From assembly GCA_038211295.1 (NCBI GenBank), contig JBBQVS010000088.1:1-15791 (forward strand): a DNA stretch of 15,791 nt, read 5' to 3'. Of the stretch, positions 7,219 to 13,970 are shown piece after piece. Made by a program: the position numbers and the translations under genes. This stretch comes from JBBQVS01 sp038211295. Its GTDB lineage: Bacteria; Chloroflexota; Ktedonobacteria; Ktedonobacterales; Ktedonobacteraceae. The notes under the pieces are model-generated. The model did no database searches and was not told the DNA's origin. It was given only the letters and a program-made list of their open reading frames with translations. How positions within the stretch are numbered: the stretch's first letter is position 1; each line of letters starts with the position of its first letter.

Positions 7219-8100
7219 ATGAGTCGCTATGACATCCTGCGTCGCATTCAGCAGCTTGATCCGCAGCAAGATTGTGAAGAGATATACAATCTTATGGGAT
7301 GCTACGAGTCTCCGTGGGATCAGATTCGTTCGCTGGAAATAGCATTGTACCGCACCTATTGTGTCCCCAGCATCTCAACTCTGCTTGACCAGACGGGTGA
7401 GTTTGCTAACCGCACACAAAAACGGTACGATGATACCTCAATCATTGTTGCGGAAATGTCTGCGTTCGGCTTCGATAGTGAACGTGGACGCGCCGCACAA
7501 CGCCGTATGAACAGAATGCATAAGCATTTCGCTATTTCCAATGACGATTTTCTCTATGTCCTCTCGACCTTTATCTATGAGCCGATTCGTTGGAACTCGC
7601 GGTTCGGGTGGCGTGTTATGAGCGAGCACGAAAAGCTCGCCAGCTACTACTTCTGGTGCGAAATAGGGCGGCGCAAGAACATCAAAGAGTTACCCGCTAC
7701 TTACGCAATGTTCGAGCAATTCAACCGTACTTATGAGCGTAAACACTTTCGGTACACCGAGAGCAACCGACGCGTTGGCGAGGCGACGCGCGATCTCTTT
7801 TTAAGCTGGTTTGGTCTGCCCCCAGCTATAAGTAGTTTCCTGAGGCCCGTCGTGTACGCGCTCCTCGACGATCCCATGCTCGACGCGTTTGGCTTTCCAC
7901 ACCCGCCTCAAGCTTTACGTTCGCTGCTGACGATCACGCTGAAAACGCGGGCTTTCGCGCTACGCTTCTTTCCGCCGCGCACAACGCCCTACATCTATGT
8001 AGAGCAGGCGAAGCATCGCGCATATCCTCAAGGCTATACATTGGAACAACTGGGGCCGCCACAAATGTTGCCTACATTAAACGGCGATACAGTAGGCTAA
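7219..8100 (+). CDS. MpaB/DUF2236 oxygenase-like protein
   Basis: This 293-residue soluble protein resembles the MpaB/DUF2236 family, which includes the latex-clearing rubber oxygenase Lcp, a b-type heme protein. The recognisable core is AAQRRMNRMHKHFAISNDDF (92-111) followed by LYVLSTFIYEPIRW (112-125), the MH...D...EP pattern common in this group. Another conserved-looking stretch is FGLPPAISSFLRPVVYALLDD (198-218). His101 or His103 are candidate metal or heme ligands; this is inference. The substrate is unknown. The start at 7219 follows AAAGGAA with 8-nt spacing; the frame is open further upstream but only overlapping the PAP2 gene. The gap from the PAP2 stop is 47 bases, so it probably ends the murI-PAP2-MpaB unit, which closes with a strong hairpin. 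Confidence 0.72.
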   Translation: MSRYDILRRIQQLDPQQDCEEIYNLMGCYESPWDQIRSLEIALYRTYCVPSISTLLDQTGEFANRTQKRYDDTSIIVAEMSAFGFDSERGRAAQRRMNRMHKHFAISNDDFLYVLSTFIYEPIRWNSRFGWRVMSEHEKLASYYFWCEIGRRKNIKELPATYAMFEQFNRTYERKHFRYTESNRRVGEATRDLFLSWFGLPPAISSFLRPVVYALLDDPMLDAFGFPHPPQALRSLLTITLKTRAFALRFFPPRTTPYIYVEQAKHRAYPQGYTLEQLGPPQMLPTLNGDTVG

Positions 8101-8103
8101 TCG

Positions 8104-8156
8104 GAGAACAAACGAAGGTGTGTAACATCTTGTGCTACACACCTTCGTTTGTTCTC
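8104..8156. terminator. Bidirectional terminator between convergent genes
   Basis: Perfect 21-nt complementary arms (8104-8124 and 8136-8156) enclose an 11-nt loop between the convergent MpaB-like and FTR1 genes. The ends of the arms are rich in A on one side and T on the other (CGTTTGTTCT at 8146-8155), so the stem can supply the T-rich tail in both directions. No long separate T-run follows. Confidence 0.8.
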
Positions 8157-8175
8157 TATGTTCCTTTGTATTAGA

Positions 8176-9225
8176 TTATGCTTCGACTGCTACCTTCTCT
8201 TTTCCCTCAACAGGCGCGGCTTCGGGTCGCTGTGCTGGCGTCTCGCCGCGTTTCTTTGGCAACAGAACGCGCTGGTAACGGGCCAGGAAGTACGAACCAA
8301 TCACGAGGATTGCGGCAAGCGCCTGCATCACAAGCGTCTCTACTGTTGGGAAGACCGAGAACCAGAGTCCCATCCAGCCAGGTATCCATTGCAAGGCGGG
8401 AATAGGCGTTGTGGGGAGCCAGTGAGCAAGTTGCATCTCCTGACCCTGTTCGCCAACCATGACCAGCAGGACTACTCCCAGCATAACGCCCGTTACAATC
8501 AGCATCTTCTTATAAGGCAGACGGTGATGCGCCACGAAGTTCAGAACCGCGACAACACTGGTAAAGATCAGGCCCAGGACTACCCCTTCGAGTACGATTG
8601 TGCTACCCATACGCAAGCGGAAGCTTTGTAGGAACAACACAACTTCAACTCCTTCGCGATAGAACGACGCGAACCCAAGCAGCACCAAGCCCCATAGCAC
8701 CTTAGCGGCGGACGTAGCAGGATTGTTTGCGCTCTTGAGCAACTCTTTCTTCTTGCGGTTTTGTAGCGAAATCCAGCCCGTCCAGTAAATTTTGTGGAAG
8801 AACCAATTCATCACAGTAAGCAGAACAACAATGGCGATCAGCCCTGTCGCGGCCTGTACCTGAAGTGCCGAAATGTTTTGTGTCAGGTCGGTGATGATGC
8901 CGACGGCGACGAACCAGGTCAGAACCGTTGCGACAAAGCCAACCGCAACACCAATCGCAATTGGGCGGCGATACTGTTTGTTTGACCCCATCATGCTCGC
9001 AACGACGGCAGAGAGGACGAGAATACATTCCAGTCCCTCACGAAACACTAGCACACCCGTGTCAAGAATAGCAACATGTGGCGGAATGTTTAGAGTGGTA
9101 GGGTTCGGGTTGCCAGACGCGGTAACGCCCTGCCAGACAAGCACAGAGACGACGATGAGTGCTGCAACAGCTAAGAGTATCTTAAATACAAGCTTCGCGG
9201 TACGAAAAGATGACGTGTGAACCAT
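8176..9225 (-). CDS. FTR1-family iron permease
   Basis: This is a 349-residue membrane permease of the FTR1/EfeU family, which imports ferric iron across the cytoplasmic membrane. Two family signatures are present: FREGLE (61-66) and YREGVE (189-194), the REGxE iron-binding motifs, each at the start of a hydrophobic segment. About eight membrane helices can be seen, including one N-terminal helix (13-31) before the classic domain, and an Ala/Pro/Glu-rich soluble tail (325-349). The protein is longer than the usual 270-280 residues because of these additions. The start at 9225 follows GAGG with 8-nt spacing. No periplasmic cupredoxin (EfeO) or peroxidase (EfeB) partner is adjacent, so it is a solitary permease gene with its own leader. 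The family call is secure; its electron or oxidase partner is unknown. Confidence 0.92.
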   Translation of the reverse strand: MVHTSSFRTAKLVFKILLAVAALIVVSVLVWQGVTASGNPNPTTLNIPPHVAILDTGVLVFREGLECILVLSAVVASMMGSNKQYRRPIAIGVAVGFVATVLTWFVAVGIITDLTQNISALQVQAATGLIAIVVLLTVMNWFFHKIYWTGWISLQNRKKKELLKSANNPATSAAKVLWGLVLLGFASFYREGVEVVLFLQSFRLRMGSTIVLEGVVLGLIFTSVVAVLNFVAHHRLPYKKMLIVTGVMLGVVLLVMVGEQGQEMQLAHWLPTTPIPALQWIPGWMGLWFSVFPTVETLVMQALAAILVIGSYFLARYQRVLLPKKRGETPAQRPEAAPVEGKEKVAVEA

Positions 9226-9301
9226 ATTGAAACCTCACCAATATCTTGTCAGAACGTTGTTCTTGCCAGAAAAACGTGTAAACGCACAAACCTGTATGCC
9301 C

Positions 9302-9385
9302 TACTTACTAAAAGTATACACGAGCCTGTACGCGCTAACGTTAAATACTTACTCGAAACTGGGTGTCAGGATTAATACCTTACTT
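9302..9385. repeat. Three TACTTACT-like copies in the FTR1 leader
   Basis: TACTTACT occurs exactly at 9302-9309 and 9346-9353, with a variant TACCTTACTT at 9376-9385. All three lie between the FTR1 promoter and its start codon. The spacing is uneven (about 44 and 30 bases). They could be regulator sites or chance in an AT-rich stretch. Confidence 0.3.
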
Positions 9386-9395
9386 ATATACTCGG

Positions 9396-9425
9396 ATATT
9401 AGCACGCCCTAACCCCAAAAGTCAA
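9396..9425 (-). promoter_or_regulatory. Candidate FTR1 promoter with overlapping palindrome
   Basis: On the minus strand TTGACT (9420-9425) and TAATAT (9396-9401) are separated by 18 bp. A 14-bp palindrome TTAG-6-CTAA (9399-9412) overlaps the -10 and spacer, where a repressor could block RNA polymerase. The half sites recall the ends of DtxR/IdeR-type iron boxes but match only partly. The leader would be about 160 bases. Confidence 0.4.
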
Positions 9426-9491
9426 GAGTGTTGAGGATACTGTAAGGTGTGGAAGAGTTAGCGGAAAGCATGAAATAGAGATAATGGAGCA

Positions 9492-9523
9492 GGGGGAAAA
9501 GCGTGGCGGGGGCGAGCCGCCAC
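9492..9523 (-). terminator. Probable terminator of the nuo transcript
   Basis: A 7-bp GC-only stem (9503-9509 with 9517-9523) is followed on the minus strand by GCTTTTCCCCC. The T-run is only four long, so strength is uncertain. It lies about 50 bases past the nuoH stop. Confidence 0.5.
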
Positions 9524-9571
9524 TACTTTACACGATTCCGTGTGGTGAAGCCACGTTATAGTGTCAAAAAC

Positions 9572-10972
9572 TTATTCGCGGTTGCTCAAAATCGTTGCTC
9601 CACCTTGTGGCAGCGCGACGCGGGCAGGGACGCCATCACGTAACGGTAGTGCAGGCGTTGCTATCGCATCGGTAGCTCGTTTGCGGGCGCGTATAGATGG
9701 TGCCTGTGCGCGTCGTGTTGTTGCGACTGTGACGCGTGTCACCAACTGGATGAAACCGAACAGCGCGGCCCAGTTTATGGCAGCGATTACTGTCAGGAAG
9801 ACCCAATCGGGCAGACCTAGACTATTGATAATCAGGTACACAATGCCAGTCACCAGAATGTTGCCTAGCGTGAATGGAATGAGAATTAGCCACGCGAACT
9901 GCATCAACTGGTCTGGGCGCAGGCGTGGTAGCGTACTACGAACCCAGATGAAGACAAAGCACATCGCGTACACCTTAAAGATGAAGTAGCCAAGCGCGAG
10001 TACATTGCCCACAAAGCCCCACAGGGGACTGTTGAGGCCAACCAGGAAATTGACCCCAGGGCCGCTCCACCCGCCGAGGAAAAGGTACGTTGTGATCGCT
10101 GAAACAATCGTCATGTTGCCATACTCGCCGAGGAAGAACATAGCCCAGCGCATTCCACTATACTCGGTGAGGTAGCCCGCGACCAACTCCGACTCCGCTT
10201 CTGGCAGGTCGAATGGAGGACGGTTGGTTTCCGCCAGACCGCAGACGTAGTAAATGAGCAGCATCAACGGTTGAAACAGCACAAACCATGACCAGGGTGT
10301 GAAGCCCTCAAAGAAAAAGTCCAGGACTGGAATGTGTGTTACCTTCCAGACATTCTGGTAATTCATGATTTCGCGAATAGAAATCGTGCCGATGCCATCG
10401 TTCTTAGAAAGAATACTGGTAAACATCACGATAGCGACAAGCGCGAGGATTAGTGGCAATTCATAAGAAATCATCTGGGCCGCAGCACGCAGGCCACCGA
10501 TGAGCGCATACTTGCTATTGGAACCCCAACCCGCCATGATGACGCCGATTACATCGATAGAACTCATGGCCACCAGATAAATCAGGCCCGTTGCAAGCGC
10601 GGTACCAGGAATACCAACGTAGGGCGAGAGTGGTAACACCGCGAACGCTGCTACAACGGGCGCGATAAAGACGGACGGCGCGAGCAAGAAGACAGCTTTA
10701 TCGTTCTTGCTGCCATGAATATCTTCTTTGAGTAGCAGTTTTCCAACGTCCGCAACCGACTGAAGAATGCCGCCGGGGCCAGTGTGAATTGGGCCAAGAC
10801 GATCCTGCATCCAGGCCATAATTTTGCGCTCGGCAAAGACGAGAATTGCGGCACTGGTCAGAACAAAACCAAAGATAGAGGCGAAGGCAATAATAAATTG
10901 CAAAAACTCCCACGAGAAAATCCCGCGAAACAGTTGCGAGCCTACGTCATCTGCAAGCAAAAGTGTATACAT
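9572..10972 (-). CDS. nuoH: NADH-quinone oxidoreductase subunit H
   Basis: This is the membrane subunit of complex I that joins the peripheral and membrane arms and lines the quinone channel. The protein has 466 residues and about eight or nine helices. Hallmarks are AERKIMAWMQDRLGP (47-61) and the quinone-site loop AETNRPPFDLPEAESELVAGYLTEYSGMRW split over 247-276, rich in acidic residues. The family usually ends near residue 410 here (FGFIQLVTR); the remaining 55 residues (412-466) are an Arg/Ala/Pro-rich soluble tail with no recognised domain. I chose ATG 10972 because GGAG lies 8 nt upstream. A TTG 26 codons further up has no binding site and would add an unneeded hydrophobic segment. It is the last gene of the nuo cluster, 93 bases after nuoD. 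Confidence 0.95.
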   Translation of the reverse strand: MYTLLLADDVGSQLFRGIFSWEFLQFIIAFASIFGFVLTSAAILVFAERKIMAWMQDRLGPIHTGPGGILQSVADVGKLLLKEDIHGSKNDKAVFLLAPSVFIAPVVAAFAVLPLSPYVGIPGTALATGLIYLVAMSSIDVIGVIMAGWGSNSKYALIGGLRAAAQMISYELPLILALVAIVMFTSILSKNDGIGTISIREIMNYQNVWKVTHIPVLDFFFEGFTPWSWFVLFQPLMLLIYYVCGLAETNRPPFDLPEAESELVAGYLTEYSGMRWAMFFLGEYGNMTIVSAITTYLFLGGWSGPGVNFLVGLNSPLWGFVGNVLALGYFIFKVYAMCFVFIWVRSTLPRLRPDQLMQFAWLILIPFTLGNILVTGIVYLIINSLGLPDWVFLTVIAAINWAALFGFIQLVTRVTVATTRRAQAPSIRARKRATDAIATPALPLRDGVPARVALPQGGATILSNRE

Positions 10973-10980
10973 GTGGATAA

Positions 10981-10984
10981 CTCC
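10981..10984 (-). promoter_or_regulatory. Ribosome binding site deciding the nuoH start
   Basis: GGAG on the minus strand, 8 nt before ATG 10972. It supports this internal start over the TTG at 11050. Confidence 0.7.
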
Positions 10985-10998
10985 AGAAAAAGCAATGA

Positions 10999-11048
10999 GA
11001 ACAGGCGTAAGAAGTATAAATGAAATGTATATAGAGGTATGCCTGTTC
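10999..11048. repeat. Inverted repeat in the nuoD-nuoH gap
   Basis: GAACAGGC (10999-11006) and GCCTGTTC (11041-11048) are perfect complements around a 34-nt AT-rich loop, in the longest gap inside the nuo cluster. In the mRNA this stem would lie just ahead of the nuoH binding site. It may influence nuoH expression or mRNA processing; it has no terminator tail. Confidence 0.4.
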
Positions 11049-11065
11049 AATTCTATGTTTTTGGT

Positions 11066-12220
11066 TTATCTATCGACCTCACCCAGAACGAGGTCAAGAC
11101 TTCCGATGATTGCCACCGTGTCACCCATTTTGTGACCACGCAACAGTTCCGGCAATATCTGTAAATTCACAAACGAGGGGCCGCGCAACTTCGCTCGCCA
11201 GGGGTACTCGCTCCCGTCGCTGATGAAGTAGACGCCCAGTTCGCCCTTACTGCTCTCGATGGCGAAGTACGTTTCACCGCGCTGTGGGCGCAGGGCAATA
11301 GGAGTACGCACACCAATGGGGCCGCCGGGCATCTGATCGATGGCAACGCGACAAAGCCGAATGCTCTCGTCGATCTCCTGCATTCGCACCTGATAGCGTG
11401 CGAAGCAATCGCCCTCTTGTCGCACCTGTACATTGACCGGAACCTCGCGGTACGCCATATAGGGACGGTGGACGCGCAAGTCCCAGTTGATGCCACTCGC
11501 GCGTAGCATTGGGCCAGTCAAGCCATAGGCAATCGCCTGTTGCTGATCGATATAGCCAACGCCCTGTGTGCGTGACTCAAAAATCTCGTTTCCGGTGACA
11601 AGCTGCTTGAACTCTATCTGATTCTTCTCAAGCTGATCGAGGAACGCCGAACATTCGTCGAGCCAACCCGGAGGGAAGTCGTGCAGCACGCCGCCGATGC
11701 GTTGATAGTTGACATTGAAGCGGCTACCCGCGAGTGCCTCGAAGAGTGACATGATGCCTTCGCGGTCACGGAAGGCGTAGATAACGGGTGTGAACGCGCC
11801 CAGGTCGAGTAGATACGTACCAACCGCGACGAGATGACTGGCGATACGTTGCATCTCGCCGACAAGCAAACGGATATACTGTGCGCGTCGTGGTGCCTCG
11901 ATACCCATTTCTTGCTCAACCGCGCCAGCGTAAGCAATCTCGTTGAGCATAGGTGAGAGGTAGTCGGCGTTATCCATATAACGAATGCCACCCATTATCG
12001 GACGGTTCTCTAAGATTTTTTCGATGCCGCGATGGAGATACCCAATGACAGGCGTGCAATCGGTGACGGTCTCACCGTTGAGCGACAACACCAGACGTAA
12101 CACACCGTGTGTGCTGGGGTGCTGTGGTCCCATATTGAGCAACATCTCTTGCGACTTTATCCCTTCAGGCTCGCTTGCGAAATCCGTGTGAATGCCTGTG
12201 TCTGATCCTGTTGTTGCCAT
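11066..12220 (-). CDS. nuoD: NADH-quinone oxidoreductase subunit D (49 kDa)
   Basis: This is the 384-residue peripheral-arm subunit that forms the quinone-binding pocket together with NuoB. It is related to the large subunit of [NiFe] hydrogenases but lacks the metal-binding cysteines. Clear markers are MGPQHPSTHGVLRLVL (30-45), YLHRGIEKI (61-69), YMDNADYLSP (81-90), EMQRIASHL (122-130) and the typical end GSLDLVLGEVDR. It is of full family length with no gaps. The start at 12220 follows GAGG with 6-nt spacing. The first 25 residues are variable and hydrophilic. It stands alone as NuoD, not fused to NuoC. It lies 73 bases after the small membrane protein gene and is probably in the same transcript. 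Confidence 0.97.
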   Translation of the reverse strand: MATTGSDTGIHTDFASEPEGIKSQEMLLNMGPQHPSTHGVLRLVLSLNGETVTDCTPVIGYLHRGIEKILENRPIMGGIRYMDNADYLSPMLNEIAYAGAVEQEMGIEAPRRAQYIRLLVGEMQRIASHLVAVGTYLLDLGAFTPVIYAFRDREGIMSLFEALAGSRFNVNYQRIGGVLHDFPPGWLDECSAFLDQLEKNQIEFKQLVTGNEIFESRTQGVGYIDQQQAIAYGLTGPMLRASGINWDLRVHRPYMAYREVPVNVQVRQEGDCFARYQVRMQEIDESIRLCRVAIDQMPGGPIGVRTPIALRPQRGETYFAIESSKGELGVYFISDGSEYPWRAKLRGPSFVNLQILPELLRGHKMGDTVAIIGSLDLVLGEVDR

Positions 12221-12293
12221 GTGCTTCCTCTATTGTATAGCTCGCTTTATCTGTGTCAGTAAAAACGTTTGTTATATATAATACGTAGAACAA

Positions 12294-12641
12294 CTAGCGT
12301 TTGTATATTCGTCCCTCTCGGCTCATTCGCATCACACGTGTGACACGTAGCCCGACGATAATTGACCAGATGATGCCCATTGCCGCCGCCATCCCCCCGT
12401 ACAAGGTATGATTTGTGTCTGGGAAAAAGAAGAAAAACGAGATCGCTAGTCCAAAACATCCTAATGCCACAAACGTCGGCATGAGCACACCTTGCGCCAC
12501 ATCCATGCGTGACGCCACAACAGAGCCACGCGCGGCGTTTCTGTATGGACGGGGGGCCGAGGCGTTCCTCTGTTGCGGTACTTGTTCCACTGCTTCATCG
12601 CGCTTCGCGGATGTGCGTTTACGTGCTTTTGACTTTGGCAT
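12294..12641 (-). CDS. Small two-helix membrane protein inside the nuo cluster
   Basis: This 115-residue protein is not one I recognise. Residues 1-46 are strongly basic and hydrophilic (many Lys, Arg, Gln). Two membrane helices follow, about 53-73 (with a run of five Phe) and 81-98, joined by a short PDTNHT turn. The basic tail RVTRVMRMSREGRIYKR ends the protein. The positive-inside rule puts both ends in the cytoplasm. There are no FeS cysteines, so it is not NuoB, and it does not look like NuoJ or NuoK. The ATG at 12641 lies 3 bases after the nuoC stop codon, which points to translational coupling. Position and size suggest an accessory or assembly factor of complex I; that is inference from context only. 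Confidence 0.7.
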   Translation of the reverse strand: MPKSKARKRTSAKRDEAVEQVPQQRNASAPRPYRNAARGSVVASRMDVAQGVLMPTFVALGCFGLAISFFFFFPDTNHTLYGGMAAAMGIIWSIIVGLRVTRVMRMSREGRIYKR

Positions 12642-12644
12642 ATG

Positions 12645-13433
12645 CTAGACCTGCTCGTTCGCGGTTCGTATTCCGCTTTTATCCTTCGTATCTTTTCCCG
12701 TTTCAGGCTGATTGCTGGTAGATTGACCGGCCGGGTTCGACTCGTTCTGGTTGGCATGTACCTGCTGTGACTCTTGCGTGTGAGTAAAGGTTGGTGTACC
12801 GGGGTGAAGCCGTTCTTCCTGTCCTTGTCCAAGTTTTTTCTGCACCACATGCTCGACGCGCTGCTGCTGAAATTTCCCTGAAACCGCCATATTTGGGTCA
12901 ACCTGCGTGGTTGCGCGTGGTTTGACCGTCAGTGGAACTTGATGAAAGTCTTTGAGCAGGGGATATCCTTCAAAGTCATCGTCCAGGAGCATGCGGCGGA
13001 GATCGGGATGTCCAGTAAAACGAATGCCGAACATGTCGTAGGTCTCGCGCTCCAACCAATTGGCGGTGGGCCAGACGGAAACGACGCTATCGACTTCTGG
13101 CTTCTCATGATCGATACTCACCTTGAGTTGCAGTAACTGTCCACGCGTTGTCGAGCGGAGGTGGTACACTGTTTCCAGGTGGTCAAGCATATCGACACCA
13201 GAAATACAACTGAGCAGATCAAAACCGAGCTGGTCGCGCAAGAAACGCGAGACCGCGACAAGGCTTTCGCGTGCGATGTCCAGCGCGAGGTAGTCGCCTT
13301 TGAGTGTTCTGGGTGCCAGAGCTTTGCCAGTGATCTGTGCGATAGGGGCAAGGTCTCGCGCAAGAGCGGCGTTTTGGTCGCGATACCCGGTGGTTGCACT
13401 GGGTATACTTGTAGAACGTGGCACTAAATCCAT
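12645..13433 (-). CDS. nuoC: NADH-quinone oxidoreductase subunit C (30 kDa), long tail
   Basis: This is the peripheral-arm subunit NuoC of complex I, 262 residues. The conserved core spans about residues 30-171 and ends with the family signature ERETYDMFGIRFTGHPDLRR (128-147) followed by MLLDDDFEGYPLLKDF (148-163). The remaining 90 residues (172-262) are hydrophilic and rich in Gln, Asn, Thr and Lys, with no predicted fold by eye. NuoC proteins without this are usually 150-220 residues. The start at 13433 follows AAAGGAG with 7-nt spacing and overlaps the nuoA end by 10 bases, a tight coupling. In the usual order nuoB would lie between nuoA and nuoC; here the overlap leaves no room for it. 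Confidence 0.95.
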   Translation of the reverse strand: MDLVPRSTSIPSATTGYRDQNAALARDLAPIAQITGKALAPRTLKGDYLALDIARESLVAVSRFLRDQLGFDLLSCISGVDMLDHLETVYHLRSTTRGQLLQLKVSIDHEKPEVDSVVSVWPTANWLERETYDMFGIRFTGHPDLRRMLLDDDFEGYPLLKDFHQVPLTVKPRATTQVDPNMAVSGKFQQQRVEHVVQKKLGQGQEERLHPGTPTFTHTQESQQVHANQNESNPAGQSTSNQPETGKDTKDKSGIRTANEQV

Positions 13434-13786
13434 CGTGTTACTCCTTTACGCCATGCATAAACCAGACCAAGCGCAAGTACGAGAATAAAGAAAAGGATTT
13501 CAAAGAAGCCAAAGAAACTTAATTGCTTGAAAATGATGGCCCAGGCGATGATAAACACGATATCGACATCGAATGCGACAAAGAGGAGCGCGAAAATGTA
13601 GAAGCCCAGTGGATATTGCACCCATGCCGAGCCAATAGGAGTCTCGCCCGACTCATACGTTTGCAGCTTTTCTTTTGTTCGCTTGTGTGGCGAGATCAGG
13701 TTGGCGAAGACGGTTGCGGCTATTACAAACACAAACCCGGCTGCCAACAGGATGCCAGCGTAGAGATATCCAATATTTATTGACAC
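13424..13786 (-). CDS. nuoA: NADH-quinone oxidoreductase subunit A
   Basis: This is a 120-residue complex I membrane subunit with three helices, about 7-30, 58-80 and 91-111. The signature QTYESGETPIGSAW (42-55) lies in the loop that contacts the quinone site, and DVDIVFI follows in the second helix with its acidic residues. Length and layout are normal. The start is GTG at 13786, supported by GGGAGG 8 nt upstream. It is the first gene of the cluster, about 58 bases downstream of the predicted transcript start. Its stop overlaps the nuoC start. Confidence 0.95.
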   Translation of the reverse strand: MSINIGYLYAGILLAAGFVFVIAATVFANLISPHKRTKEKLQTYESGETPIGSAWVQYPLGFYIFALLFVAFDVDIVFIIAWAIIFKQLSFFGFFEILFFILVLALGLVYAWRKGVTRWI

Positions 13787-13794
13787 AAGAAATT

Positions 13795-13800
13795 CCTCCC
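13795..13800 (-). promoter_or_regulatory. Ribosome binding site for the GTG start of nuoA
   Basis: GGGAGG on the minus strand with 8-nt spacing before GTG 13786. It supports a non-ATG start for the first nuo gene. Confidence 0.75.
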
Positions 13801-13850
13801 AACAGTTCTCTGCAAGCCCTCATAAGCGAAGGCAAGAAGATGCTGCATTG

Positions 13851-13879
13851 ATTATAGCACAGGGAGGAAAGAGCGACAA
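13851..13879 (-). promoter_or_regulatory. Main promoter of the nuo cluster
   Basis: On the minus strand TTGTCG (13874-13879) and a perfect TATAAT (13851-13856) are separated by 17 bp, with TGC before the -10 giving an extended element. This is the best sigma70-type promoter in the window. It lies between the phosphatase terminator and nuoA. Confidence 0.75.
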
Positions 13880-13886
13880 TTTTGGT

Positions 13887-13913
13887 ACTATAGAAGAACA
13901 AACGGCGTGTCAA
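13887..13913 (-). promoter_or_regulatory. Possible second upstream nuo promoter
   Basis: On the minus strand a consensus TTGACA (13908-13913) and TATAGT (13887-13892) are separated by 15 bp, which is shorter than ideal. The -35 forms part of the terminator arm, so it may simply be coincidence. Confidence 0.25.
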
Positions 13914-13947
13914 GGGCCTGGGGACGAGCAGCTGCCAAGCCCTTGAC
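13895..13947 (-). terminator. Probable terminator of the PP2C gene
   Basis: 13-nt arms (13909-13921 and 13935-13947) pair with one mismatch around a 13-nt loop. On the minus strand a T-rich stretch CGTTTGTTCT (13895-13904) follows. It lies 23 bases past the phosphatase stop codon. A direct repeat GTACTATAG (13885-13893 and 13950-13958) flanks it. Confidence 0.6.
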
Positions 13948-13970
13948 TTGTACTATAGCGTCTAGTATTC

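Larger units (their letters stand above)
9226..9571. other. 346-base intergenic region upstream of FTR1 and downstream of nuoH
   Basis: No convincing gene lies here. From left to right it holds a long FTR1 leader with a recurring TACTTACT motif, a sigma70-like promoter overlapped by a 14-bp palindrome near 9399-9412, and a short GC hairpin (9503-9523) that probably ends the nuo transcript. A second small stem, ACACG/CGTGT, is at 9530-9543. Confidence 0.6.

Noticed and set aside
10973..11050. TTG start adding 26 residues to NuoH
   Set aside because: No ribosome binding site precedes the TTG, while ATG 10972 has GGAG 8 nt upstream and matches the usual start of the family.
12294..12641. The small nuo-cluster protein as a degenerate NuoB
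   Set aside because: It has no iron-sulfur cysteines and has two membrane helices; NuoB is a soluble FeS protein.
12461..12901. 146-codon minus-strand frame overlapping nuoC and the small membrane protein
   Set aside because: It is an out-of-frame shadow of nuoC, basic and without any family motif.
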